This document shows positions 1-7,884 of a stretch of 64,000 nt of DNA, piece after piece. Below the pieces are notes generated by a model. That model was not told the origin of the DNA. It saw nothing but the letters and a program-made list of their open reading frames with translations, and ran no database searches. Location of the stretch: positions 62,001 to 126,000 of the forward strand of contig NZ_JAODNW010000010.1 in the NCBI RefSeq assembly GCF_025398255.1, given 5' to 3'. Position 1 is the stretch's first letter, and every line of letters starts with the position of its first letter. The position numbers and the translations under genes were made by a program. Origin of the DNA: Chelativorans intermedius. Lineage in GTDB: Bacteria; Pseudomonadota; Alphaproteobacteria; Rhizobiales; Rhizobiaceae.

Positions 1-785
1 CCGGCAAGTCCACGCTCATCAACACGCTGATCGGCGAGGAGCGCCTTCTGACCGGGCCGGAGGCGGGCATCACGCGCGATTCCATCGCGGTGGAATGGAG
101 CTGGCGCGGGCGGGCGGTGCGCCTGTTCGATACGGCCGGCATGCGCCGCAAGGCGCGCGTGCAGGAAAAGCTGGAAAAGCTCTCGGTAGGCGAGACACTG
201 CGGGCCGTGCGTTTCGCGGAGGTTGTGATCGTCGTTCTCGACGCCACCATGCCCTTCGACAAGCAGGACCTGCAGATTGCCGATCTGGTGATCCGCGAGG
301 GGCGCGCACCCGTCATCGTCTTCAACAAGTGGGACCTGATCGAGGATCGGGAGCGCATGCTGGCCGAGCTGCGCGAGAAGACTGAGCGGCTGCTGCCGCA
401 GGTGCGCGGGCTGAAGGCGGTGCCCATTTCGGCCGAAACCGGGCGCGGGCTCGACCGCATGATGGAAGCCGCGCTGGCCACCCACGAGGTGTGGAACCGG
501 CGTGTGCCCACCGGCCCGCTCAACCGCTGGCTGGCCGCCGCCACCGCCCAGCACCCGCCGCCTGCCGTTGCCGGGCGCCGGCTGAAGGTGAAGTACATGA
601 CGCAGGTCAAGACGCGCCCGCCGGGCTTCGTCCTGTCCTGCTCCCGGCCCGAGGCCATGCCGCAGTCCTATGTGCGCTACCTTGTCAACGGCCTGCGCGA
701 GAGCTTCGACATCTTCGGCGTGCCGATCCGCGTGACGCTGCGCACCTCGGAAAACCCCTATGCGGGCCGCGCGAAAAAGCGCTGA
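1..785 (+). CDS. der: Ribosome biogenesis GTPase Der (EngA), 3' part
   Basis: Carboxy-terminal 260 residues of Der, a tandem-G-domain GTPase that acts in maturation of the 50S ribosomal subunit. The window opens inside the P-loop of the second G domain (GKSTLIN), in frame from base 3; the first G domain and the start codon lie outside. The switch-II DTAG is at about fragment residue 43, followed by the G4 motif NKWD and the KH-like C-terminal domain with a basic tail (GRAKKR). The family is normally about 460–480 residues, so roughly half is present. It converges with the OsmC-family gene 9 bases downstream. The identification is secure; only the 5' end is missing. Confidence 0.96.
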   Translation, partial: GKSTLINTLIGEERLLTGPEAGITRDSIAVEWSWRGRAVRLFDTAGMRRKARVQEKLEKLSVGETLRAVRFAEVVIVVLDATMPFDKQDLQIADLVIREGRAPVIVFNKWDLIEDRERMLAELREKTERLLPQVRGLKAVPISAETGRGLDRMMEAALATHEVWNRRVPTGPLNRWLAAATAQHPPPAVAGRRLKVKYMTQVKTRPPGFVLSCSRPEAMPQSYVRYLVNGLRESFDIFGVPIRVTLRTSENPYAGRAKKR

Positions 786-794
786 GCGGCAGTC

Positions 795-1304
795 TCAACC
801 GCGCTCCAGGCGCAGGTCAACCGGCGGTCCGCTGCGGATTGTCTGGTAGACGACGCAATAGCGTTCGGTGAGTTCGAGCAGCTTTTCGAGCTTTTCCTGC
901 GGGGCGTCGGTGTCGACCTGGAAGGTCAGGCGGATCTGCGAGAAGCCGACCGGCGCGTCCTTCGCCACGCCCAGCGTGCCGCGGAAGTCGAGATCGCCCT
1001 CCGCGGATATGGTGGCGGCGCGAAGCGGGATGTCCATCGCCGTCGCCACCGCCTTCATCGTCACGCCGGCGCAGGCCACCAACGCCTCCAGCAGCATGTC
1101 GCCGGAGCACAGTTCCATGCCCGAGCCGCCGGTGGCCGGGTGCAGGCCGGCAACGGCAAGCGCGCGTCCGGTCTCCACCTTGCAGGCGATGTTCCGGTCA
1201 TCGAGCGAGCCGCTCGCCCTGAGCGTGATGCGGGCGGCCCGGGGGTCGGAATTGTAGCGCTCCTTGAGCGGCGCCTGCATGGCGCGCAACGCGGCAGCGT
1301 CCAT
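795..1304 (-). CDS. OsmC-family protein
   Basis: A 169-residue OsmC/Ohr-type protein. Family members reduce organic hydroperoxides with a pair of cysteines. Cys78 (in the helix LEALVACAG) and Cys150 (ERYC) sit where the conserved pair is expected. The length is a little above the usual 140–150 because of an N-terminal extension. It stands alone, convergent with der and divergent from the SleB-type hydrolase across about 180 bases. The family is clear from the cysteine spacing; whether the substrate is a peroxide or something else cannot be read from the sequence. Confidence 0.85.
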   Translation of the reverse strand: MDAAALRAMQAPLKERYNSDPRAARITLRASGSLDDRNIACKVETGRALAVAGLHPATGGSGMELCSGDMLLEALVACAGVTMKAVATAMDIPLRAATISAEGDLDFRGTLGVAKDAPVGFSQIRLTFQVDTDAPQEKLEKLLELTERYCVVYQTIRSGPPVDLRLERG

Positions 1305-1418
1305 CGCCTGTCCCTCCCTTCAACGTGCGGCAGCCCCGCGGGCGGGCGGGTGTCGGGCACCATCATAACCGAAAGCGCCCTTCGGCGCAGCGCATTCGCC
1401 GACGATCTCTTCCTGCCT

Positions 1419-1442
1419 GTTAACCGGTGGTCAAGGTTAACC
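1419..1442. promoter_or_regulatory. Twin GTTAACC sites, possible regulator binding site
   Basis: Two copies of GTTAACC start 17 bases apart (1419 and 1436) in the divergent gap between the OsmC-family gene and the SleB-type hydrolase. TTAACC is the half-site of the alphaproteobacterial cell-cycle regulator CtrA, although the canonical CtrA spacing TTAA-N7-TTAA is not met. The function is inferred from position and repetition only. Confidence 0.3.
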
Positions 1443-1482
1443 AATTAGTCTTGCGAACGGTTCGCGTTGCGTATCGGAAGCA

Positions 1483-2673
1483 GTGAGGGGTCGGGTGTTT
1501 CGTTTGGCTGTTCGGCGTTCGCGCCCGTTGCCGGGCCGGGAGAAATCTTTTCTTGCCCCTGCGGTGATTGGCCTCGGGTTCTGGATCGGGTTTCCGACTG
1601 TGGCCGCCTATCAGGACATGGCGAGCCTCGTTTCCGGGCAGGAGACGGGCGCGCGCTGGACGGCGGTGATCGAGCGCTCGGTGGCCGGCTCCCTGCACCA
1701 GGCGGAGATGCCCTTCAGCGATGCCGGCGCGCGGCTCGACGCCTTCTCGGGCGCCGGGCGCACCGCACCCGGCATCGGCACCGTCGCCTTCCGCACGAAG
1801 GGCGCGGCGGCGGCCACCCCGGACGAGGCGCGCGTCAACCGCGCCGGGAAGTCGGGACGGCTGGTGAAGGTTCTGCCCATGGCACCGCCGAAGCCTTTCG
1901 GCGCCGGCGCGGTGGCAGGGCAGGGCAGGGCGGCGCTTCTGCTCTCGCCGCCGGTGGCGGACGAGCCGCGCATGGCCTTCGCCAGGCCGGAGATCAAGGG
2001 CAAGGAGGTGCAGATTGCCACCGCCTTCTATCTCAAGGAGGACAAGCCCGCCGCCCCCGACCTGCCGCCTGCCATCGCCAGCCTGGTCAACAATGACGAG
2101 GCCGACATCCTGGCAACCGCCTATGCCCCGAAGGCGCCGGACTATGCCAAGCAATCCCCCTTCGCCAGCATCCTGCGCGACGAGAACGAGGGCCGCTTCA
2201 TCCCGCCGGTGCCGCCCACCGACCACCCCTGGGCGCGCCAGCCGCTGCCCGCTTCCGCCTTTTCCGAGCGCGAGCAGCGCTGCCTTGCCGCCGGCATCTA
2301 TTTCGAGGCGCGCGGCGAGCCGGTGAAGGGGCAGGCCGCCGTCGCCCAGGTCATCCTCAATCGCGTGCGCAATCCCGCCTATCCCAGCTCCATCTGCGGC
2401 GTGGTCTACCAGAACGAGAAATGGCGCAACCGCTGCCAGTTCTCCTTCGCCTGCGACGGCATCCGCGACCGCGTGAAGAGCCCGGCCCATTTCGAGACCG
2501 CCCGGCAGGTGGCCATGGCCGTGACGGCCGGCAAGATCTGGCTGGAGGAGGTGGGCAGCGCCACCCATTACCACGCCACCTATGTGCACCCGCGCTGGGC
2601 CTCGACCATGGAGCGCGTGAAGCGCATCGGGCGGCACGTCTTCTACCGCACCTATGGCGGCGGCTGGCGATAG
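1483..2673 (+). CDS. SleB-type cell wall hydrolase
   Basis: A 396-residue protein with one N-terminal membrane segment or uncleaved signal (about residues 24–40), a long Ala/Pro-rich linker and a C-terminal Hydrolase_2 (SleB/CwlJ) domain over the last 130 residues. The block IYFEARGE carries the probable catalytic glutamate; CQFSFACDG and THYHATYV are typical of the family. SleB was named from Bacillus spore germination, but alphaproteobacteria use such proteins as periplasmic peptidoglycan hydrolases. The GTG at 1483 is taken as start because it keeps the membrane segment; a GTG at 1495 is also possible. A strong hairpin follows the stop. Confidence 0.82.
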   Translation: MRGRVFRLAVRRSRPLPGREKSFLAPAVIGLGFWIGFPTVAAYQDMASLVSGQETGARWTAVIERSVAGSLHQAEMPFSDAGARLDAFSGAGRTAPGIGTVAFRTKGAAAATPDEARVNRAGKSGRLVKVLPMAPPKPFGAGAVAGQGRAALLLSPPVADEPRMAFARPEIKGKEVQIATAFYLKEDKPAAPDLPPAIASLVNNDEADILATAYAPKAPDYAKQSPFASILRDENEGRFIPPVPPTDHPWARQPLPASAFSEREQRCLAAGIYFEARGEPVKGQAAVAQVILNRVRNPAYPSSICGVVYQNEKWRNRCQFSFACDGIRDRVKSPAHFETARQVAMAVTAGKIWLEEVGSATHYHATYVHPRWASTMERVKRIGRHVFYRTYGGGWR

Positions 2674-2699
2674 GCGCTTGGGACGCGGGATTTCCCGCA

Positions 2700-2735
2700 A
2701 AAGGGCCGCGATTCTGCCGCCGCGCGCGGCCCTTT
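2700..2735 (+). terminator. Hairpin after the SleB-type gene
   Basis: An 11-bp perfect stem (2700–2710 with 2725–2735) and a 14-base loop, 27 bases past the stop, followed only by a short T-rich stretch (ttgtg). A second small hairpin (gcggga/tcccgc) lies just before it. It probably ends the upstream transcript and insulates the atp promoter. Confidence 0.5.
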
Positions 2736-2814
2736 GTGAACGGCGCATTGTCGCACTTGCGTAATATGCTGTTTTGAAAGGAAAAATCCGTCCATCATCA
2801 AGGTCCACACGCGG

Positions 2815-2843
2815 CTTGACTGGCGCGGGGTCGCTCTCTATGT
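2815..2843 (+). promoter_or_regulatory. Promoter of the atp (F0) operon
   Basis: CTTGAC at 2815–2820, a 17-base spacer and CTATGT at 2838–2843, one mismatch from the rhizobial housekeeping consensus CTTGAC-N17-CTATAT. The expected start of transcription is about 2850, leaving a leader of about 45 bases before atpI. Confidence 0.72.
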
Positions 2844-2897
2844 TGCGCGCGACTTTGAGGCGACGGGAGCTGTCCGTCAGCCGGTATGGAGGTTGCG

Positions 2898-3245
2898 GTG
2901 GCCGATCGGGAAAAGCCGGACGACCTGGAGGGGCGTCGGCGCGATCTCGAAGCGGCGCTGGCGGCCAGGCGGCCGGGAAAGGCGGGCAGCGACGGGCGCG
3001 CGGAGAGGGGCGGCAAAGGCGATTTCGCAAATGCGCTGAGACTCTCCAGCGAGTTCATTGCCGGCGTTTTGGTCGGGGCGGCCCTGGGCTGGTTCATCGA
3101 CCGCCTGGCCGGCACCTCGCCTTGGGGATTGATCGTTTTCCTGCTCCTGGGATTTGGGGCGGGAATTCTGAACGTCCTGCGTTCTGCAGGGCTGGTTGCC
3201 GAGTTTGGATCGAAGGCGCCGAAGAAGGGCGACGACGATCTTTAG
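2898..3245 (+). CDS. atpI: ATP synthase protein I (AtpI)
   Basis: First gene of the F0 operon. AtpI is a small membrane protein that assists c-ring assembly or magnesium handling and is not part of the finished enzyme. The 115 residues have a charged cytoplasmic N-terminus (ADREKPDDLEGRRRDLEAAL) and two hydrophobic helices (about residues 48–68 and 74–92), as in the family. I prefer the GTG at 2898 because GGAGG at 2888–2892 sits 5 bases before it; an in-frame ATG at 2886 would use that same GGAGG as coding sequence. atpB follows after 47 bases. Confidence 0.88.
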   Translation: MADREKPDDLEGRRRDLEAALAARRPGKAGSDGRAERGGKGDFANALRLSSEFIAGVLVGAALGWFIDRLAGTSPWGLIVFLLLGFGAGILNVLRSAGLVAEFGSKAPKKGDDDL

Positions 3246-3292
3246 GATGAGATGGGGCGGCTTGGCCGCGGCGTGATAGCGAGGGGGTCCCA

Positions 3293-4042
3293 GTGGCCAC
3301 TGATCCGATCCACCAGTTTCAGATCACGAAATTGATCCCGATCGAGGTCGGCGGCTTGGATTTCTCTTTCACCAATGCCTCCGCCTTCATGGTCGCCACC
3401 GTGGCGAGCGCTGGGGCCTTCCTGTTCCTGACCACCTCGCGGCGTGGTCTCGTGCCCGGGCGGTTGCAGTCTATCTCCGAGATGGCCTACGAGTTCATCG
3501 CCTCCATGCTGCGCGACGCGGCGGGCAGCCAGGGGATGCGCTTCTTCCCACTGGTCTTTTCGCTCTTCATGTTCGTGCTGGTGGGCAACCTGCTCGGCAT
3601 GTTCCCCTATTTCTTCACCATCACCAGCCACATCATCGTCACCTTCGCGCTGGCCATGCTGGTCATCGGCACGGTGATCGTCTACGGCTTCTGGAAGCAC
3701 GGTCTGGGCTTCCTCAAGCTGTTCATGCCCGAGGGGGTGCCGGCGGTTCTGGTGCCGCTCGTGGTGGCCATCGAGGTGGTGTCCTTCCTGTCGCGGCCCA
3801 TCAGCCTGTCGGTGCGTCTGTTCGCCAACATGCTGGCCGGGCACATCACGCTGAAGGTCTTTGCCGGTTTCGTCACCTCGCTCGGCGCGCTTGGCGTGGC
3901 GGGGGCCGCTGGCGCGGTCCTGCCGCTTGCCATGACGGTGGCGCTCACCGGCCTTGAGTTTCTGGTGGCGTTCCTGCAGGCCTATGTCTTTGCGGTGCTG
4001 ACCTGCATGTATCTCAACGACGCCCTGCACCCCGGCCACTAG
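3293..4042 (+). CDS. atpB: F0F1 ATP synthase subunit a
   Basis: Subunit a (249 residues) forms the proton half-channels of the F0 motor in the inner membrane. The essential arginine is Arg175 in [14 protein letters not shown]; several hydrophobic segments and the C-terminal run rich in Ala and Val match the family. The GTG start is preceded by GAGGGGG six bases upstream. It is the second gene of the atpI-B-E-b'-b operon; the F1 genes are not in the window, as is usual in alphaproteobacteria where F0 and F1 operons are separate. Confidence 0.96.
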   Translation: MATDPIHQFQITKLIPIEVGGLDFSFTNASAFMVATVASAGAFLFLTTSRRGLVPGRLQSISEMAYEFIASMLRDAAGSQGMRFFPLVFSLFMFVLVGNLLGMFPYFFTITSHIIVTFALAMLVIGTVIVYGFWKHGLGFLKLFMPEGVPAVLVPLVVAIEVVSFLSRPISLSVRLFANMLAGHITLKVFAGFVTSLGALGVAGAAGAVLPLAMTVALTGLEFLVAFLQAYVFAVLTCMYLNDALHPGH

Positions 4043-4116
4043 GAAACCTCATCGGCGGACCCCTCCGCCAAAACCCCAGTCAGTTTGGAAAGCTACGACG
4101 CACAAGGAGTTGCAAG

Positions 4117-4341
4117 ATGGAAGTAGAAGCAGCGAAGGCAATCGGCGCGGGCATCGCCTGCCTCGGCATGGGCGGCGCCGGCATCGGCCTCGGCCACATT
4201 TTCGGTAACTATCTGGCGGGTGCGCTGCGCAACCCCTCGGCCGCCGACGGCCAGTTCGGCCGCCTCATCTTCGGCTTTGCCGTGACCGAGGCGCTGGGCA
4301 TCTTCTCGCTGCTCGTCGCCCTGCTCCTGCTCTTCACCTGA
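4117..4341 (+). CDS. atpE: F0F1 ATP synthase subunit c
   Basis: Subunit c, 74 residues, forms the rotating ring. Two hydrophobic helices flank the polar loop (RNPSAADGQ), and the proton-carrying carboxylate is Glu58 in GFAVTEALG. The first helix has the Gly-rich packing face ([14 protein letters not shown]). AAGGAG lies shortly before the ATG, a strong ribosome site that suits a subunit needed in many copies. It lies between atpB and the b' gene. Confidence 0.96.
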   Translation: MEVEAAKAIGAGIACLGMGGAGIGLGHIFGNYLAGALRNPSAADGQFGRLIFGFAVTEALGIFSLLVALLLLFT

Positions 4342-4408
4342 AGGCGCGACATGGCGGGCATTGCCGGCCACGGTATGCGTGGCCGGCGCATGTGAACAGG
4401 AAAAGCGC

Positions 4409-4981
4409 ATGTTTGTGACACCGGGGTTTGCGCAGGATTTGCCGCCGGCGCTGGATACGGCCCACACCGTGGAGGACCCTTCCCACGGCGGCGGTGCCTT
4501 CCCGCCGTTCGAGACGGACACCTACCCCTCGCAGATTCTGTGGCTGGCCATCACCTTCGGCCTGTTCTACCTGTTCCTCAAGCGCGTGGTGCTGCCGCGC
4601 ATCGCCGGCATCCTGGAGGTGCGGCGCGACCGCATCGCCCAGGACCTCGACGAGGCTGCGCGCATGAAGGAGGAGGCCGACGCGGCGCTGGCGGCCTATG
4701 AGCAGGAGCTGGCCGAGGCGCGCCGCAAGGCGGGGGCCATCGCCCAGGAGGCGCGCGACAGCGCCAAGGCCGAGGCCGAGGCCGAGCGGCGCCGGGTGGA
4801 AGAGGCGCTGGAGGCCAGGCTGGAGGAGGCGGAAACGCGCATCGCCGAGATCAAGGCAGCCGCCCTTTCCGAGGTCGACACCATCGCCGAGGAGACGGCG
4901 CAGGCCATCGTCGCCGAGCTTGTGGGCGGATCGGTGGACAAGAGGACGCTTGCCGCCGCCGTGAAGGCCGCACGCCATTAG
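4409..4981 (+). CDS. atpF2: F0F1 ATP synthase subunit b'
   Basis: One of two different peripheral-stalk b subunits (b/b'), as in alphaproteobacteria and cyanobacteria. There is a short N-terminus, one membrane helix ([16 protein letters not shown]), then a long Ala/Glu/Arg coiled coil to the end. I take the ATG at 4409 (190 residues) because CAGGAAA lies just upstream and the homology-like part starts near it; a TTG at 4361 would add 16 unconvincing residues. The stop is 9 bases before atpF. Confidence 0.9.
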   Translation: MFVTPGFAQDLPPALDTAHTVEDPSHGGGAFPPFETDTYPSQILWLAITFGLFYLFLKRVVLPRIAGILEVRRDRIAQDLDEAARMKEEADAALAAYEQELAEARRKAGAIAQEARDSAKAEAEAERRRVEEALEARLEEAETRIAEIKAAALSEVDTIAEETAQAIVAELVGGSVDKRTLAAAVKAARH

Positions 4982-4990
4982 GAGAAGGCC

Positions 4991-5470
4991 ATGGACGCGA
5001 CATTCTGGGCGCTTGTCGCTCTCATCATCTTCCTCGCCATCCTGGCCTATCTGAAGGTGCCGGCGATGGTGAACGAGGCGCTCGACAAGCGGGCCGAGCG
5101 CATCAAGAACGAGCTCGACGAGGCGCGCCGGCTGCGCGAGGAGGCCCAGCAGGTGCTGGCCGAATATCAGCGCAAGCGCAAGGAAGCCGAGCAGGAGGCC
5201 AAGGATCTGGTGGCCGCGGCCAAGCGCGAGGCAAAGATCATCGTCTCCGAGGCCAAGGCCAAGACCGAGGATTATGTCACCCGCCGCACCGCGCTCGCCG
5301 AGCAGAAGATCGCCCAGGCCGAACAGGACGCGGTCAACGAGGTGCGCGCCCGCGCCGTCGATGTGGCGGTGGCGGCGGCCGGCGAGATTCTGGCCAGCAA
5401 GGTGGACGGCCAGGTGAGCAAGGCGCTCTTCGACGATTCGCTGAAGGCGGTGAAGGCGAAGCTGAACTGA
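4991..5470 (+). CDS. atpF: F0F1 ATP synthase subunit b
   Basis: Second peripheral-stalk subunit, 159 residues: one N-terminal membrane helix (about 5–22) directly followed by a continuous coiled coil (ELDEARRLREEAQQVLAEY and on) that reaches to F1. It pairs with b' encoded immediately upstream. It is the last gene of the operon, and a textbook intrinsic terminator starts 26 bases after the stop. Confidence 0.95.
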   Translation: MDATFWALVALIIFLAILAYLKVPAMVNEALDKRAERIKNELDEARRLREEAQQVLAEYQRKRKEAEQEAKDLVAAAKREAKIIVSEAKAKTEDYVTRRTALAEQKIAQAEQDAVNEVRARAVDVAVAAAGEILASKVDGQVSKALFDDSLKAVKAKLN

Positions 5471-5495
5471 GGCTTCGCGTCATCGCCGAAGCATG

Positions 5496-5522
5496 ATGCC
5501 GCCGTTCAGGCGGCATTTTTTT
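5496..5522 (+). terminator. Rho-independent terminator of the atp operon
   Basis: Perfect 8-bp stem atgccgcc/ggcggcat with loop gttca, followed by seven T residues (5516–5522). It lies 26 bases past the atpF stop. Confidence 0.9.
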
Positions 5523-5541
5523 GGAGGAGCCCCGGCCTGCC

Positions 5542-6279
5542 TCAGGGCGCCTCATAGGGCACGTCCACCATCCGGCACAGCTCCTGAAGGCTTTCCTCGA
5601 AGACCGGCTCCAGATCGGTGAAGGCAAAGCTGATCTGGTTGAGCACCTCCATGCACAGGAGGCCGTAGAGCCGCATCCAGCAGGAGAGGAACACATAGGC
5701 CGCCTCCGGGGGCAGCTGGCCGTCGATCTTCTGCGAATAGGCGCGCAGTTGCTCGGCAAGCGAGGGGTCCATGTCCTCAAGGCTGGGAACGGGAAAGCGC
5801 TGGGTCTGCCAGATGTCCACCATCTGCTCGAGGAAGACAAGGCCGAACGCCTGGCCGGTCTCGCAATCGGGGGATGCGCCGCGCGGCTCTCCCATCGCGG
5901 GTGCGGGGCTGGCGAACAGCCAGCCGAACTCGGCCGGATGCGCCACCGCCCATCCGCGCAGGGCGCGGCTGATGGCCAGCAGGCGGCGCCCGGGGGTGCC
6001 GCCGCATTGCTCGCCTGCCGCGCGCATCCTGTCGATCAGCTCGCGATAGAAATCTGCCCTGAGTGCCGCCGCTAGCTCGGCCTGGCTGGCATAGTAGCGG
6101 TAAAGCGCCGGGCCGCTCAGCCCCATCTCGCGGGCGATGGCGTTGATGCTCACCGCGGCACTGCCCCTTTCCACCAGAAGCCGGCGCGCCACCCGGCGGA
6201 TTTCCTCAAGCGTTGCCGCGCGCTGCCGCGCCCGGCGCGTCATCTTCCCGGCGGTAGCGGCTTTCTCGCTCGGCGGCAT
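5542..6279 (-). CDS. TetR/AcrR-family transcriptional regulator
   Basis: A 245-residue repressor-type protein. The N-terminal helix-turn-helix (about residues 22–65; ISIN-like AVSINAIAREMGLSGPALYRYY) is typical TetR; the C-terminal part resembles the WHG/TetR_C ligand-binding domain. An internal ATG gives a 12-residue shorter form (MTRRARQ) and may be the true start. It is transcribed divergently from the NnrU gene, and the gap holds a 17-bp palindrome overlapping a predicted promoter, so it probably represses that gene and itself. The ligand is unknown. Confidence 0.87.
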   Translation of the reverse strand: MPPSEKAATAGKMTRRARQRAATLEEIRRVARRLLVERGSAAVSINAIAREMGLSGPALYRYYASQAELAAALRADFYRELIDRMRAAGEQCGGTPGRRLLAISRALRGWAVAHPAEFGWLFASPAPAMGEPRGASPDCETGQAFGLVFLEQMVDIWQTQRFPVPSLEDMDPSLAEQLRAYSQKIDGQLPPEAAYVFLSCWMRLYGLLCMEVLNQISFAFTDLEPVFEESLQELCRMVDVPYEAP

Positions 6280-6286
6280 CTTTGCA

Positions 6287-6316
6287 TTGACACGGAAGCT
6301 TCATCAATAATAGTTA
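6287..6316 (+). promoter_or_regulatory. Predicted promoter of the NnrU gene
   Basis: TTGACA at 6287–6292, an 18-base spacer and TAGTTA at 6311–6316. The -35 is perfect and the -10 is weak. The -10 overlaps the palindromic operator, which fits control by repression. The leader would be about 80 bases. Confidence 0.45.
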
Positions 6317-6328
6317 GAGTATCTAACT
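6312..6328. promoter_or_regulatory. Palindromic TetR operator candidate
   Basis: A-GTTAGA-GTA-TCTAAC-T: an exact 17-base inverted repeat with a 3-base centre, located between the divergent TetR and NnrU genes. Size and symmetry are typical for TetR-family operators. It is the only such palindrome in the gap. Confidence 0.65.
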
Positions 6329-6403
6329 TGCGTGAATGATGCAAGCGAAACGGCGCCGCAAATGCCGGGCGGCTGGGGCCGTGGAGGGCACGGGAGAACG
6401 GGC

Positions 6404-6973
6404 ATGGCGGTTCTGCTACTGGGGCTTGTCATCTTTCTGGGCACGCATTCGCTGCGCATGGCGGCGCCGCGCATGCGCGAGGGCGTTCTGGCGCAGCATG
6501 GCCGGGCTGCCTGGATGGTTCCCTACACCCTATCCTCGATCCTCGGTCTGGCGCTGATCGTCTGGGGCTACGGGCTTGCCAGGCAGGCGCCGCTCGTCCT
6601 CTACACGCCGCCCGTGGGCCTGCGCCATGCGGCGCTGCTCGTCATGTTGCCGGTCTTCCCCCTGCTCATCGCCGCCTATGTGCCGAGCCGCATCAGGGCC
6701 ACGCTCGGCCACCCGATGCTGATCGCCACCGTGCTCTGGGGTCTGGCGCACCTGCTGGCCAATGGCGGGCTTGCCGATCTTTTCCTTTTCGGGGGCTTTG
6801 CGCTCTGGGCAGCGGCCGACTGGGCGAGCGCGGCGCGCCGGCCAGCCGACACCGCACCCGCCGCGGCGCCGTCGGTGCGAAACGATGCCATCGCCGTCAT
6901 CGGCGGGCTCGTCCTTTACGCAGCCTTTCTGGGCGGCCTGCACCGGGTGATAACCGGCGTCCCGCTGCTGTGA
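6404..6973 (+). CDS. NnrU-family membrane protein
   Basis: Integral membrane protein, about six hydrophobic segments, beginning LLLGLVIFLGTHSLRM as NnrU proteins do. The family was named from nitrite/nitric-oxide metabolism in Rhodobacter; its biochemical role is not settled. I choose the ATG at 6404 (189 residues) with GGGAGA upstream, because the earlier in-frame GTG at 6332 would leave no leader after the promoter/operator and adds a soluble Gly-rich stretch. It is divergent from the TetR gene, its likely regulator. No other denitrification gene is nearby. Confidence 0.8.
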   Translation: MAVLLLGLVIFLGTHSLRMAAPRMREGVLAQHGRAAWMVPYTLSSILGLALIVWGYGLARQAPLVLYTPPVGLRHAALLVMLPVFPLLIAAYVPSRIRATLGHPMLIATVLWGLAHLLANGGLADLFLFGGFALWAAADWASAARRPADTAPAAAPSVRNDAIAVIGGLVLYAAFLGGLHRVITGVPLL

Positions 6974-7066
6974 CCGTATCTGAAGCGTCCGTCCCGCCAT
7001 CGGGGCAGGCAGGAACCCGGCAGGCCGATCAATCGGCGCGCCTTGCCCGCACAACGCCGGCTCCGC

Positions 7067-7744
7067 CTATCGGGCCGATGCGCCGGCGGGCCTGAGGGGC
7101 GCAAAGCTCATCCGGTGCAGACGGGGCAGGGCGCCATGCGCGGCGATCGCCGCGCGGTGCTGTTTCGTGGCATAGCCGACATGGCTGTCGAAGCCGTATT
7201 GCGGCGCCTGGGCGCCGGCGCGCGCCATCATGCGGTCGCGCACAACCTTGGCGACGATGGAGGCGGCGGCAATGCTCGCCGAGCGCCGGTCCCCTTTGAC
7301 GATGGCGCGGCAGGGGCAGGCAAGCCCTGGCGGCACGTCCCGCCCGTCGGCCAGCGCAAAGGCCGGCGGCAGGGCAAGGCCATCCAGCGCGCGGCGCATG
7401 GCCTCCAGGCTGGCCTTGCGGATGTCCGTGCCGTCAATGGAGGCTGCCGAAAGGGAGGCGACGCTGACGGAAAGGGCGGTCTCGGCGACGATGCGGAAAA
7501 GCCCCTCGCGCGCCGCCGCCGAAAGCCGCTTGGAATCGTCGAGTCCCTGGGGCACCCGCTCGGGATCGAGCACCACGGCAGCGGCAACCACCGGGCCGGC
7601 AAGCGGCCCGCGGCCCACCTCGTCGAGCCCGGCAACGGGCGCCAGGCCGTCGCGCATCAGCCCGGCCTCCAGCGAGAAGTCGGGAAGCACGGGCAGATCG
7701 AAAAGAAGCGGAGAATCGGAACGCGAAGGAGCCATCGGCGGCAT
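7067..7744 (-). CDS. rnhB: Ribonuclease HII
   Basis: RNase HII removes single ribonucleotides and RNA from RNA:DNA hybrids. The catalytic block [13 protein letters not shown] holds the first Asp-Glu pair; [27 protein letters not shown] and the downstream [10 protein letters not shown] match the family. I take the ATG at 7744 (225 residues), with GGAAG about 10 bases upstream; a TTG at 7771 and an ATG at 7735 are alternatives. It follows the radical SAM gene on the same strand after about 140 bases. A second, unrelated RNase H (rnhA) is at 54.5 kb. Confidence 0.94.
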   Translation of the reverse strand: MPPMAPSRSDSPLLFDLPVLPDFSLEAGLMRDGLAPVAGLDEVGRGPLAGPVVAAAVVLDPERVPQGLDDSKRLSAAAREGLFRIVAETALSVSVASLSAASIDGTDIRKASLEAMRRALDGLALPPAFALADGRDVPPGLACPCRAIVKGDRRSASIAAASIVAKVVRDRMMARAGAQAPQYGFDSHVGYATKQHRAAIAAHGALPRLHRMSFAPLRPAGASAR

Positions 7745-7884
7745 GCTCGCATCGCTTCCGATTCTCCGCAAGCCATTCCCGACGCCGGGGGCGGGGTCGC
7801 CGGGAAGGCACCGTCGGCCGGGGTTGAGGGCGCGACGGAAAGCAGAAGGCCGGCAAGGCGGAAAGCGCCGGCCTCCGGCTCAAA

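Noticed and set aside
1420-3030. 536-codon open frame on the minus strand opposite the SleB-type gene and atpI
   Set aside because: It runs antisense to recognisable genes, crosses the atp promoter and an intrinsic hairpin, and its translation is Arg/Gly/His-rich without any domain, as expected for shadow frames in GC-rich DNA.
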